Shown: positions 33,444 to 43,220, numbered from the stretch's first letter. The stretch is 43,334 nucleotides of DNA from Theodoxus fluviatilis (GCA_034096865.1 JAWQFJ010001207.1:15001-58334), one strand, 5' to 3'. Made by a program: numbers and translations. Notes: generated by a model from the letters alone, not told the origin.

Positions 33444-34429
33444 CTGTAACACCAATGGAGGGAGTCATAACATGGTGGATGGATGGATGGATGGATGGAT
33501 GGATGGATGGTTGGATGGATGGATGGATAGATGGATGGATGGATGGTTGGATGGATGGATGGATGGATGGATGGATGGATGGATGGATGGATGGATGGAT
33601 GGATGGATGGTTGGATGGATGGTTGGATGGATGGTTGGATGGATGGATGGATGGTTGGATGGTTGGATGGTTGGATGGATGGATGGTTGGATGGTTGGAT
33701 GGATGGATGGGTGGATGGATGGATGGTTGGATGGATGGATGGATGGATGGATGGATGGATGGATGGATGGATGGATGGATGGATGGATGGATGGATGGAT
33801 GGATGGTTGGATGGATGGATGGATGGATGGAGTTTTGCAGCCTACCGGCCTTTGTAGGCCATCTAAGGCCATTGATCATTAAACAATCATGAAGAGCTGC
33901 AATGGTTAGAATAAGAGCAAGTCATCATTTCCCTCTTATTTTTTGTGTAGGGAGATTCAGTGGGTTAATTCGTACCCCAACTCTCTAGGGGTGTCACAAC
34001 ATTAGTCCTGTCCAGATCATCCAAAACAGTCTACATCTGGCAATGAGCCACTTATCATGGTTTATCCTGTTGTGTTATCATTGTAGACACATTAAAAAGA
34101 ATAAGAAATGTCTTCCCGTTAATAAAGCCATTGCAGTGTAATCCGACAGCAGGGAATGTCTCACTGACAATTGCCTCTGTTGGAAAGGCACTGTCAAAGA
34201 GGGTAGTTGGAGGGGGGAAGTCAAGATAAACGGGCAGCAGGAAGAAAAGACGGCAGAGGAAGCTGACTGCAGAGTCTGTGGACGGTTCAGCGAGACTGCC
34301 ATGCTGCAGTGGGACTCCTTAGCCACTCCAGTTGCTGTTCCAGAACCATCTGTCCTTCCAAGGTGCTACCATTACTTTTTTTAGACAGATGGTTGCCTAC
34401 CACTTCTACTACGACTACTATGACTACTG

Positions 34430-34467
<38 letters not shown>

Positions 34468-37400
34468 GCTACTGCTACTACTATTCCTACTACTGCTACT
34501 ACTACTGCTACTACTACTGCTACTTTTACTGCTGCTGCTGCTACTCCTACTGCTACTACTACGACTACTGCTGCTACTGCAACTAGTACTACTGTTACTT
34601 CTATTACTACTACTGCTGCTACTACTACTACTTCTACTACTACCACTACTACAGCCACTACTACAACAGCCATAACCACCACTGCCACTTCCACCACCAA
34701 CAAAACTACTACTAGAACTACTACTACTACTGCTGCTGCTGCTACTACTACTTCTACTACTACTACTGCAGCTGCTGCTGCTACTACTACTACTGCTACA
34801 GCTAAAGCTACGGCTACTGCACTACAGCTACTACTATTACTACTACTACTACTACTACTCCTACTCCTGTCACTACTACGACCACTACTACTACAGCCAC
34901 TACAAACACCACCACCACCAATACTACACTAGCATTAGTACTACTACTACTACTACTTCAGGGCCGGATCAAAGTTTTTTGAGGGGGGGTGCTTAAAATT
35001 GTTTTAGGGTCTTCTCATCGAAGTGGCGAAGCCACGAGTGCGTGCCTGCGAAGCAGGCACGCCCCTCTAGGGGGGTCCGGGGGCATGCCCCCCCGGAAAA
35101 TTTTGAGAAAAATGGTGCAAATCTGTGCAATCTGGCAGTGCGGTCATTTCCAAGAGTTTTTGTTTGGTCACAGATTCTTCCTGTCTCTGCCCGGGTTTGA
35201 TTTGTCTGTGCGAGTAGCAAAAGGAAGGCATCTTAATTATAGCAGCACCCCCCCCCCCCCTCCCTCCCCAGCTACCTTGGCTGCCAAGTAGAGTGTGCTT
35301 ATACCAAGTGGAGAGTAGTACAGCATCTGGGCCCAGCATCTTTTAGCCCTCCTTCCCAAGCTTTTTACTAACTATACTGTCTCTGCTACCAAGCAAAGTG
35401 TGCCGATATCCGATGAGGTGGGAAGTAGATCAACATATTTGAGCAACCACCCCCCCCCCTCCCTCCTTCCCCCAACTCCCGGCTGCCACGGAGGTTTTTT
35501 TTTTTTTTTTTTTTTTTTTGGGGGGGGGTGCTCAAACACCACCACCACCAATACTACACTAGCATTAGTACTACTACTACTACTACTACACTGGTCCGCA
35601 AAAGTTAAGGGCCGGCCCTTGTTATCAGTAGCTTTACAAATATTTATTTTACACTGAGACAACGACGCTAAAAATGTCGCAAGGTGGGCTACGCTGCAAC
35701 TTTATTTATTGCTGATAGTGCCTAAACCTGTTATGCAGGCATTGCCGTTGAGCAAAGGTGTTGTCAGCGGAGCCCAAAAAGTTGCAAATTCACGAGAATT
35801 TAACAAAGTTTAGTCGAGTTGTCCATGAAGAAGCAATGTCGCTGCAGGTTTCTGGCATATTGCACGTGCAAGCCATGTCCCTAGTGACCACTGTTCAGCA
35901 AAAGTTACAAACCAACGGGTACTTAAGGGCCGCAACCAGGGCTCTCAATAATCATGCCTCCAAGACAGAGACTGTCAACACTTGATCGTGGACGAGCGCT
36001 GGGGTGGCTTCAGGATGGAACTCCCGGCCGAGAAGTCGCCAGACGGCTTGGAGTGAGCCACTCTGTCATCCAACGCCTGCACGAACGCTTCCAGGCCACC
36101 GGAAGTGCTGACGAACGACCCCGCTCCAGACGCCCACGAGCAACGAGCTGGCGCGAAGAACGTTATCTTCAACTTTTGGCGCTGCGTGACTGAACAATCA
36201 CTGCCAGGACCCTGAGAGTCACCCTGAGGACGGCCACCAACGTTACCATCTCCCAGGACACCGTTGAGCGACGCCTGCACGAGGTGGACCTCCACTCAAG
36301 GGTCCCTGCCATCCGAACACCGCTGACAATACAACATCGCCGAGCTCGGATGGCGTTCTACCGCAACCACCAGCGCTGGAACAGGCAGCAATGGGGCACA
36401 GTCCTGTTTACCAATGAATCTCGCTTTACAGTGATGCTTGGAGGCGCGTATGGCGACGTGTAGGCAAGCGATTCATCGATGCTTGCGTCCAATAGCACAA
36501 CCGTTATGGAGGGGGATCTGTGATGGTGTGGGGAGGCTTTCATCTCCATGGGAGGACTCCTCGGTACCTCATCCGAGGCAACCTGACCGGCATCGGGTAC
36601 AGAGATGAGATTGTCAGGCCGATCATCGTCCCCACTCTGCAGGCCATGGGACGTGGCTCCTGTCTACAGGACAACGCCACCCCTCACCGTGCTGTGGTGG
36701 TGAGGGACTTTCTGCAGCGTCAGCAGGTTGTCCGCATGGACTGGCCAGCACGATCCCCAGACCTGGCTCCCATTGAAAACTTGTGGGACATTCTGGGACG
36801 CCGCGTAGTGGACAATCGCCCCCATCCCGCAGATGCTGCTCAGCTCTTCCAGTTCCTCAGCAGGAGTGGCTCGCCATCCCACAACATGCTGCAGAACCTT
36901 GTCCGCTCGATGAGGCAACGGGTGATGGATTGTTTGGCAGCAAATGGTGGCCACACCCGTTATTGAACATGGACAAAGTGAGTGGACTTTCCTTGCAACT
37001 TTCAGAAAGGGAGGTGGGGTGCTTCTGACGGATCTCAAGCTAATGAGTTTTGACTTGTCAATGAATTTTTGGCATAAATCAATTAAATGTTGAATTAAAT
37101 CATTCTTTGAATTGCAGATTTTTTTTGGTTTCCTTTTGAGAGAGAAATGTTTATGTGACCCTTAACTTTTGCGGACCAGTGTATTACTGCTGCTGCTACT
37201 GCTCCTACTACTTGTACTTCTACTGCTACTACTGCTGCTACTACTACTACTACTACTACTGCTACTATTACAATTTTTGGGTTTTGGAGATGGAAATGTT
37301 TTTAGAAATAGTTCTAAAAAATTTGATGTTAGTACGAACACTACATAATCAAAAGGAAGTTAAGCCTATTTGAAGATAGAATCATGCCAACGGCAAATTT

Positions 37401-39523
37401 GAGAAAATGGCCTTCTAAGTTGTCCTACACAATGGCTACACAGCTGAGGTTATGCAAGGAAAAGTTGATGTTTATGAATTCAACACATTTTTCAATCAAA
37501 TTACTTGTGGACACCTCCAAAACATCACATGCTTTAGGATTGTACTGCAGTGAATCCCCTCACGCTGTGGAATAAATATAAATGAGGAGGCGGATAGAAT
37601 GGCAAAGCTGGGAGCTAAAGACCGCCAAGAAGAGAACAGAGTCGCCCTTGTAGAAATGAACACCATGGTGAAGGCCCTGTACAGAACGCCCCAGACAACG
37701 GATAGCTACCACCAACTGTCCAGACAAGAACAGGTGGTCATCTTCAGGCTGCGGACAGGGCACAATAGACTCAACTACCACAAGCACAAGAGATTCAGAC
37801 TTGTGCCATCCCCAAAGTGCTCCTGTGGAGAGGCCGACCAGACGGCTGAACACATTCTGCAGGAATGCAGGAAACACCGGCTGGTGCGAAAGGTCGTTTG
37901 GCCGGAACCAGCAAGCATTCGGGAAAAGCTGTACGGCAGGGTGGAATCTCTCCAGAAGACAGCCCATTTCATCCTTGACTCTAGAATCCAAGTGTGATGG
38001 CGTTCGAGAAGAAAAGACTTGTGGACACAAACAGATTGCATCCCAGGCATGTATTTCTGTAAAACATTTAACTGCTCCAGACTGACCCCCATAATGTATT
38101 TATTCGTTCAGCGCCAAATCACCTTGCATAAGTTAGAAATGGTTTCCTGCAGGCTGGTCACAATTTTTGAAACATCTCTGTTGTCAAGGGTTCTGGCCCA
38201 GGCTTTCTGAAACTTTCTGGGTAGGAGCTCCAGCTTGTCATGACTGGAGAGGTCATCAAACGTTGAATACACTGTACTCACCTAACATACCTTACATATT
38301 AATTTTAGGGCAACATGAATGGCAAACTAGCTAACAGTACTAATGGTTCTTGGAACCAAAAAAGTGAATGCCACTCACCTCATTCAGAAGCTGTTGAGCC
38401 TCAGGGAATTTCCTCTGGTACTGATGACTCTTGGCTAGAACTTTGCTCAGCTGTTCCTCCTCTACCGTCTGTCTGTTTTTCAGGTTCGACAGCACGTCGT
38501 CCACCTTCTCCTGGTAGGTACGGTGCGGGTGCTTGGGACGGTTGGAAGGCTGAAAATTCAAAGAGACGTTTGTGAGGGCCGTAGGACAGACCTCAGAGGC
38601 GCCCCCAAGAAAAACTACAAGGACTCCATCAAAGACAGCATCAAACAGTGTGGAATCCCCACCAGAGAGCTGAAGTTGAGTGCTCAGATTTGTCAAGGCT
38701 GACATGCCTTGAAAACGCAGGCCAGCTTAGTCTTTGACAGCAGCCGGTGAGACCATGTCATCAGTGCCAGGGAATGCAGAAAGGCATCACCACCCACCCC
38801 CGCAACGGCATCTTTCCAGTGCCCACATGCCCCCCTGTGTATGCACCCAGGGTTGGATTCATCAGCCATATCTGGGCCCATGAATGAAGACTGCACAGAC
38901 CAATACATCATCAAGACAATGGTCAACCGGAAGAAAACACTACACCACTAAAAGCCATGGCCAGTGTGCTTTACTCCTCTGCTTGAAGGCTACCCAGCAT
39001 CCAGCTGTGGAACAGGTAACAGGGCTGATGGACCAGCTTGATTCCACGTTTAATGAAGATGACCGCTCGACTACCACGAGTTCTTTGATAAAACGACCAA
39101 GAAGCCTGCTTTGCGTTGTGTTTCATAGTGCAGGTGTATGTCAAAACCAGCCATACACAGGTGAGCAGATAGAGGTTGAATGGCCCAAATACATGTACAT
39201 GCGTGTTTGAAGAATGCACGTATGTGAGTCGTAGTGTGATCGACGATGACACTTAGTTTGGAGAGTGTATGAGATGAGAGCCTTAGTAAATTACGTCTGT
39301 TTGATACTGAAATTATGATATTAAAGGATATCACGAAGAGGATGACTACAACGTCAGTGTTGACGATGACGGCGTCGACGACGATGACGACAACCACGAC
39401 AGTGTTAATGACGACGACAATGACGATGACGACGACGACGACGGAGGAGGAGGGGGAGGAGGTAGTGGAGGAGGAGGAGATAGTATAGTGGAGGAGGAAG
39501 TAGTGGAGGGGGAAGTGAGGGGA

Positions 39524-39555
<32 letters not shown>

Positions 39556-41679
39556 GAGACGACAACAACTGATGAGTGGGTAGATGTCTGCAGAAGAAAA
39601 AGGACAAAATAAACAAATGCAAAAGATCAGCATGACGATAAGACTGAAAATGAAAAGAACGAGAACATGGAGACTGGAGGACAGGGTAAATGGAATGCAG
39701 GAACTGGGGCCAAAAGTCGCTCACTCTTCGGCGTGGCGGCACGGGCATTCGGATTTCGTCCAGACGTGCTTTGGCATCTCTGTAGACCAGCTCATGCCCT
39801 AAGGCTTGCTTCAAGGCACGGATGTTGCCTTGAATGTCTGGAAAGAGCAACAGGCGTAGACCATGGTAAATTGTCTCACGGCAGCTCAGAAGTCGGAAAG
39901 TTCATATAGAAAATCTACTTACACGCAGCTGTGCAAAGATTCAAAGTATGAAGGCAGTTAAACTTGACAATACAGAAACTGTCACAATATTCTTGAAGAT
40001 TTATTTAAGACACCCAACACTGTCGGGCTTAATCTCTCAACAGAATATTACTAACGTCATAACTACGCTATGCAGACATGTTATCCAAACAAATAACATC
40101 CATCTTGTTTTTGTACTGCTGAAACACGGAATAGGCTGGGTCACGTCAGCAGGATGGACGACGGCCGAATACCCAAAGATGTGCTGTACTGCGAGCTCGC
40201 CACGAAATCCAGACCTGCAGGAAGACCTCTCCTCCGCTACAAGAACGTTTGTAAACGTGATATGACGGCGGGAGGCATCAACCCAGCAGACTGGGAAACG
40301 GTGGCCGCTGACCGCAACAGCTGGAGACACGCCGTCAAGACTGGCATCCAGGCCAGCGAGAGGAGGAGACGGGAGCAGTGGGAAGAGAGGAGAGAACGCA
40401 GACGACAGAGGATAGCGTCGGCACCTACAGAGCCACGCCAAGACTTCACTTGCGACAAGTGCAACAGAGCATGCGGCTCAAGGATCGGGCTCTACAGCCA
40501 CAGAGTACGCTGCCGCTCAACCCCGGACTGACCAAACCTGGCGCACACTTCATAGTCTCACGAGACTGACGGATGCCAACAACAACAACACGGAATACTA
40601 AATATAACCTTTTTGAATAACCAAGAATGTTTTTTAATCCAGTCAGACTGTTCCCTATTTTTAAACTCTAAAAGTTAACATACATGTAATTAAGATATGT
40701 CTTTCAAGCAATAGATTATGCCTCAGGAATAATTCTGAAACAAAAGAGCCCAACTTAAAATTCACCAACTTAATTAGAGCCTGCTCTGAGCCACGCATCA
40801 AACACAACACAACACATTCATAAAATCAATCAAGTTCATATTTAAAAACAAGGACAAAGGCAAAATAAAACCGCTTGAAAGCGCAAGTTTTAGTCTCAAA
40901 AGTTTTCACTAGGAGTGAGAGTAATGTAACTTACAGTGAGGCGGATAGAATACACTGTAAGTACCTCCCCCCTTTTTTTACTGTCACACCTGATGAGGGC
41001 CTTTTGTTTCTAATTTGAAAAAGTGCGCTTTTAATCACTTAATTGTGTACGTTTTACCCTCTTCCTTGCTTCAATATACGACTGAATTCACTTTACGAAG
41101 GTGTTGTATGTCTTTGGAAAGAAGGACGCACGACTGAAGTCATTTTAGGAAGGTGTTGTATGTCTTTGGAAAGAAGGACACACGACTGAAGTCACATTAC
41201 GAAGGTGTTGTATGTCTTTGAAATGGACACACGACCGAAGTCACATTACGAAGGTGTTGTATGTCTTTGAAATGGACACACGACCGAAGTCACATTACGA
41301 AGGTGTTGTATGTCTTTGAAATGGACACACGACCGAAGTCACATTACGAAGGTGTTGTATGTCTTTGAAATGGACACACGAACGAAGTCACATTACGAAG
41401 GTGTTGTATGTCTTTGAAATGGACACACGACCAAAGTCACATTACGAAGGTGTTGTATGTCTTTGAAAAGGACACAAGGCGAGAGGACGGAGATTCACCT
41501 TTTGGCATGGGCACATCTTCCAGGACGTCATCGTCCGCGTCCAGCAGAACTTCGTAACCTTTGTACCTGGAAGGAATCTCTTTGGACTTTTTCTTCTTCT
41601 CCTTTCCAGAGGCCTTGGATTTATCAGCTCCCTTTTCGTTCTCTGTTCCTTCTTCCTCTTCTTCTTCTTGCCCGTCCAC
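33309..41679 (-). CDS. Unrecognised charged, helix-rich protein, C-terminal four exons
   Basis: Exons in transcript order: 41679-41499, 39837-39725, 38549-38379, 33443-33309. Phases fit throughout (0-1, 1-0, 0-0, 0-stop), giving 600 nt or 199 residues plus stop. It starts with an acidic then Lys-rich stretch, followed by [20 protein letters not shown], a helical segment ([17 protein letters not shown]), a basic Pro-Arg turn ([18 protein letters not shown]), a predicted coiled coil ([20 protein letters not shown] onward), and a final basic helix ending NYSQATDS. I do not recognise the family. The conserved look of the Tyr-Lys-Gly-Tyr and Asp/Glu block and the clean splice sites argue it is a host gene. 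Upstream exons would lie beyond 43334. Confidence 0.8.
33477..33831. repeat. (TGGA)n tetranucleotide array
   Basis: About 355 bp of GGAT with scattered GGTT variants. The Met-Asp-Gly-Trp and His-Pro-Ser-Ile frames across it are repeat artefacts. Confidence 0.97.
33832..34397. other. Intron sequence, no element seen
   Basis: Part of the exon C-D intron of the - strand gene. Unique-looking sequence. Confidence 0.45.
34400..34957. repeat. (TAC)n trinucleotide array, imperfect
   Basis: About 560 bp of CTA/TAC with TGC, CAC and other variants. It resumes at 35546-35588 and 37183-37264, so it was one array split by the insertions described separately. Confidence 0.95.
34958..35532. mobile_element. 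Hairpin-rich insert flanked by a 55-bp direct duplication
   Basis: A 575-bp block starting CAGGGCCGGATC interrupts the TAC array. The 55 bp before it (34903-34957) is repeated perfectly after it (35533-35587). Inside are perfect hairpins at 35023-35096, two related C-run/GTGTGC segments (35245-35330 and 35370-35460) and a T/G run just before the second flank. The CAGGGCCGGATC start and GGGGGCATGCCCCC palindrome look like a repeat-family end, but no matching inverted end is visible. Confidence 0.55.
35023..35096. repeat. Cluster of perfect short hairpins
   Basis: Four palindromes in 74 bp: GTGGC-GAA-GCCAC (35023-35035), a 9-bp-stem copy with the same GAA triloop (35041-35061), CCCC-TCTA-GGGG (35062-35073), and GGGGGCATGCCCCC (35079-35092). 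The first two each contain GCGAAGC, known as an unusually stable DNA mini-hairpin. Confidence 0.85.
35589..37181 (+). mobile_element. Tc1/mariner transposon, complete ends, dead
   Basis: Perfect 23-bp terminal inverted repeats (35589-35611 and 37159-37181, beginning CACTGGTCCGCAAAAG) are flanked by the TA target duplication at 35587-35588 and 37182-37183. The element is 1593 bp and encodes a broken DD34E transposase. It landed in a TA of the TAC array. Confidence 0.95.
35954..36966 (+). pseudogene. Tc1-like transposase pseudogene
   Basis: The start [20 protein letters not shown] leads into a helix-turn-helix ([17 protein letters not shown]). TGA at 36191-36193 interrupts. The frame then continues to FTNESRF, where the first catalytic Asp (normally FTDESRF) is Asn at 36413-36415. 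A frameshift near 36425-36435 follows, then TAG at 36493-36495, then [17 protein letters not shown] (second Asp) and [14 protein letters not shown] (the Glu). Two stops, one frameshift and a lost catalytic residue make it inactive. Its frames cover nearly the full usual Tc1 length. Confidence 0.93.
37183..37264. repeat. (TAC)n array, right remnant
   Basis: Continuation of the trinucleotide array beyond the mariner copy. Confidence 0.9.
37515..38016 (+). mobile_element. 5'-truncated LINE with RNase H tail and 12-bp TSD
   Basis: Flanked by perfect 12-bp repeats ACTTGTGGACAC (37503-37514 and 38017-38028). It encodes the end of an RNase H domain: VLQ, stop (the usual Trp), IPSRCGI...[14 protein letters not shown]. 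The open C-terminal extension follows to 37997, with a Cys-His knuckle [17 protein letters not shown] and ending ILDSRIQV. The 3' tail is GTTCGAGAAGAAAAG. RNase H after RT points to an I/Jockey-type LINE. One premature stop. Confidence 0.9.
38379..38549 (-). CDS. Unknown gene, exon C
   Basis: Acceptor GAATTTTCAG|CCT and donor GAATGAG|GTGAGT, phase 0-0, 57 codons. Heptad-like hydrophobic spacing from [12 protein letters not shown] onward suggests a coiled coil. Confidence 0.82.
38573..38890 (+). mobile_element. Decayed LINE ORF2 C-terminus
   Basis: The translation contains [20 protein letters not shown] and IPTRELK, matching the post-RT segment of LINEs that usually reads G.PKKRYKD.L K..L...I, followed by a much-degraded terminal zinc finger region. 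It sits 24 bp upstream of exon C in its intron. No tail or TSD found. Confidence 0.5.
39340..39560. repeat. GAC/GAT and GGA-rich simple sequence
   Basis: Imperfect GACGAT, GACGAC and GGAGGA tracts in the exon B-C intron. Ser/Pro and Val frames through it are artefacts. Confidence 0.85.
39725..39837 (-). CDS. Unknown gene, exon B
   Basis: Acceptor CTCTTTCCAG|AC and donor CGAAGA|GTGAGC. The first two bases complete an Asp codon split after exon A. Encodes [20 protein letters not shown], then [17 protein letters not shown]. Confidence 0.82.
40134..40586 (+). mobile_element. 5'-truncated LINE 3' end with zinc finger, hairpin and 11-bp TSD
   Basis: Flanked by perfect AACACGGAATA at 40123-40133 and 40587-40597. 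It encodes an uninterrupted ORF2 C-terminus: [38 protein letters not shown], and a terminal C2H2-like finger [25 protein letters not shown] (Cys-x2-Cys, His-x4-Cys) ending at a TGA at 40529. The 3' UTR is only about 55 nt, with a perfect hairpin AGTCTC-AC-GAGACT (40554-40567) and a (CAA)n tail. Young-looking. Confidence 0.92.
40598..41080. other. Intron sequence, no element seen
   Basis: AT-rich part of the exon A-B intron. Confidence 0.5.
41081..41480. repeat. Eight-copy 52/49-bp minisatellite beside a splice donor
   Basis: The marker GTGTTGTATGTCTTT starts at 41101, 41153, 41205, 41254, 41303, 41352, 41401 and 41450: two 52-bp steps, then five of exactly 49 bp. Units are nearly identical in the 49-bp half. 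The array ends 19 bp from the exon A donor at 41499 on the - strand. Confidence 0.95.
41499..41679 (-). CDS. Unknown gene, exon A
   Basis: Acceptor TTTTTGCAG|GTG and donor AAAAG|GTGAAT, ends in phase 1. Encodes an acidic run, a Lys-rich stretch and [12 protein letters not shown]. The donor is only 19 bp from a 49/52-bp minisatellite. Confidence 0.8.
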
Positions 41680-42040
41680 CTGCAAAAATAACAATTTGTT
41701 TCAATTTCTCTAGTGAAATGGGAATTTTTCATGTGAAATTATTTTTCAAATTGAAAAACTACATGGAAACAAAAACCCCACACAAAACTTTCCAACCTTG
41801 TACAAACCAAAAGTAATCATTTCAAGTCACAATCACTTTTATCTTTTGTTTACATAAAGTTTGAAGGATAAGTACATTTGCGAACGGGCCACACAATTGA
41901 ACTCGTCCGAGGCGAGGGGTGTGGAAAGACAACGTACACATTGGCGGGAAACACAAACTGACGGGACACAACATCTGATTGGCTGCATTTTTATGTTGTT
42001 GTTTTTATCCCTCCAGGTTTACTGGAGGTCCTACAGACTT
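41680..42040. other. Intron upstream of exon A, no element seen
   Basis: AT-rich, no recognised feature. Confidence 0.45.
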
Positions 42041-42560
42041 TATCTGTGTGTCAGTCTGTCAGTCCCGACTTAACGGCTGATTTCTCAAAAACTACTGGAC
42101 GGATTTCCTTGACATTTTGCACACTTACTGGAAGGTAGGTCCGATTGAATGTATCAAATTTTCAGAATCGACATTTGAAAATAAAGTGATTTTTTTAAGG
42201 TCGTAAACTCGAAACCCCCCCCTAAAAAAATGTAATGCCAATTGACGGAATGGCGAATTGCAAAATGTGTGACTTGATCATTTGACGGCGAATAACGTGA
42301 CGTAATTTTATCTGTATGTCTGTCTGTCTGTCCCGACTTAACGGCTGATTTCTCAAAAACTACTGGACGGATTTCCTTGATATTTTGCACACTTACTGCA
42401 GGGAAGTTAGGTCCGATTGAATGTATCAAATTTTCAGAATCGAGGTTTGAAAAGAAAGTGATTTTTTTTAAGGTCGTAAACTCGACACCCCCCCCCCCCC
42501 CCCCCCCCTCTCAAATGTCAGTTGACGGAATAGCGAAAATGCGTGGCCTAATCGAGATCG
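42041..42560. repeat. 268-bp tandem duplication of an interspersed repeat
   Basis: Two copies of a block containing CCCGACTTAACGGCTGATTT (42064 and 42332, period 268). It continues with CTCAAAAACTACTGGACGG, GTCCGATTGAATGTATCAAA, GTGATTTTTTTAAGGTCGTA and a C run. Each starts with a TCTG/TGTC-rich run and ends with TTGACGGAATxGCGAA. Not coding. Confidence 0.85.
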
Positions 42561-42584
42561 AGTCAAACAGAGTGATCTTTTCCT

Positions 42585-43004
42585 CAGTTCAGTTCAGTCT
42601 CTTAACCCTGAGATGGGTTGTTGAGGCACCACTGATGACTTTCGGACAATCTTCCTCCATCGATCTCTATCCTCTGTGGCTTGCTGTGAGTCAGCAAAGG
42701 TCAAGCCTGTCCACTCTTTGATGTTGTCTACCCACCTCTTTCTCTGCCTGCCTCTCCTTCTCCCACCTGGTACGGTACCTTGCAGCTGGTCTTGGCCAGC
42801 CCACTGACTCTTGACACGTGACCGTACCACTTCAGCTTTCTGCTTTTCACGATTGAGAGCAGGTCTTCGTACTGTCCAATTGCTCTCCTGATCCTGTTGC
42901 TGACTTCCTCATTCGTGACATGGTCTTTATATGAGATGTTCAGAATCTTGCGGTAGCATCTCATTTCCAGGGCTTGTATCCGTCTCTGTAGTTCAGATGT
43001 GAGT
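42585..43004 (-). mobile_element. 5'-truncated LINE C-terminus with 10-bp TSD
   Basis: Flanked by ATCTTTTCCT at 42575-42584 and 43005-43014. On the - strand it encodes LQRRIQALEMRCYRKILNIS and KSRKLKWYGHVSRVSGLAKT; then a one-base deletion near 42790 shifts frame into LQGTVPGGRRRGRQRKRWVD and NIKEWTGLTFADSQQATEDR. This is the familiar post-RT end of a non-LTR ORF2. The 3' tail is (CTGAA)n. Confidence 0.9.
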
Positions 43005-43029
43005 ATCTTTTCCTACTTTCAGCAAAACA

Positions 43030-43220
43030 ATGGCTTCTTCGTATGTTGAACGTCTACCAGCAGACGCAAAAAAGCGGTACTACGAGAAGATTATTGACGT
43101 TGATGGGTTAGATCCGTATGAAATACCAAACAGTTCGTGGTCTGTCGACAAAAACCAGTTGCCGGACATAAACCACGCCAGGATTGTACAATATTTTGTG
43201 CTGGGCAAAAGTGCATACAC
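43030..43220 (+). CDS. First-exon candidate of a SWIM/YqaJ-type transposon-associated protein
   Basis: After CTACTTTCAG|CAAAACA an ATG opens MASSYVERLPADAKKRYYEK, then IIDVDGLDPYEI and HARIVQYFVLGKSAYT. This pattern (DAK.RY.EKI, DPY.I, IV.Y.VLG.SAYT) is, from memory, the N-terminus of a repetitive animal family that continues into LKAYKSLEAY and SWIM and YqaJ domains. A weak donor GTGCGA follows SAYT at 43221. The frame otherwise stops at 43258-43260. Family call not verified; only the first exon is in the window. Confidence 0.45.

Noticed and set aside
33386..33892. 168-residue Trp/Met/Asp/Gly repeat protein
   Set aside because: All frames of the TGGA array are open on both strands; no start context or splice support. 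Only the - strand exon D at its edge is real.
34309..34932. 207-residue Thr-rich frame
   Set aside because: Translation of the imperfect TAC array; both strands show similar low-complexity frames.
39071..39850. 259-residue - strand frame
   Set aside because: Only 39725-39837 has splice sites and conserved-looking sequence; the rest reads through intronic simple sequence.
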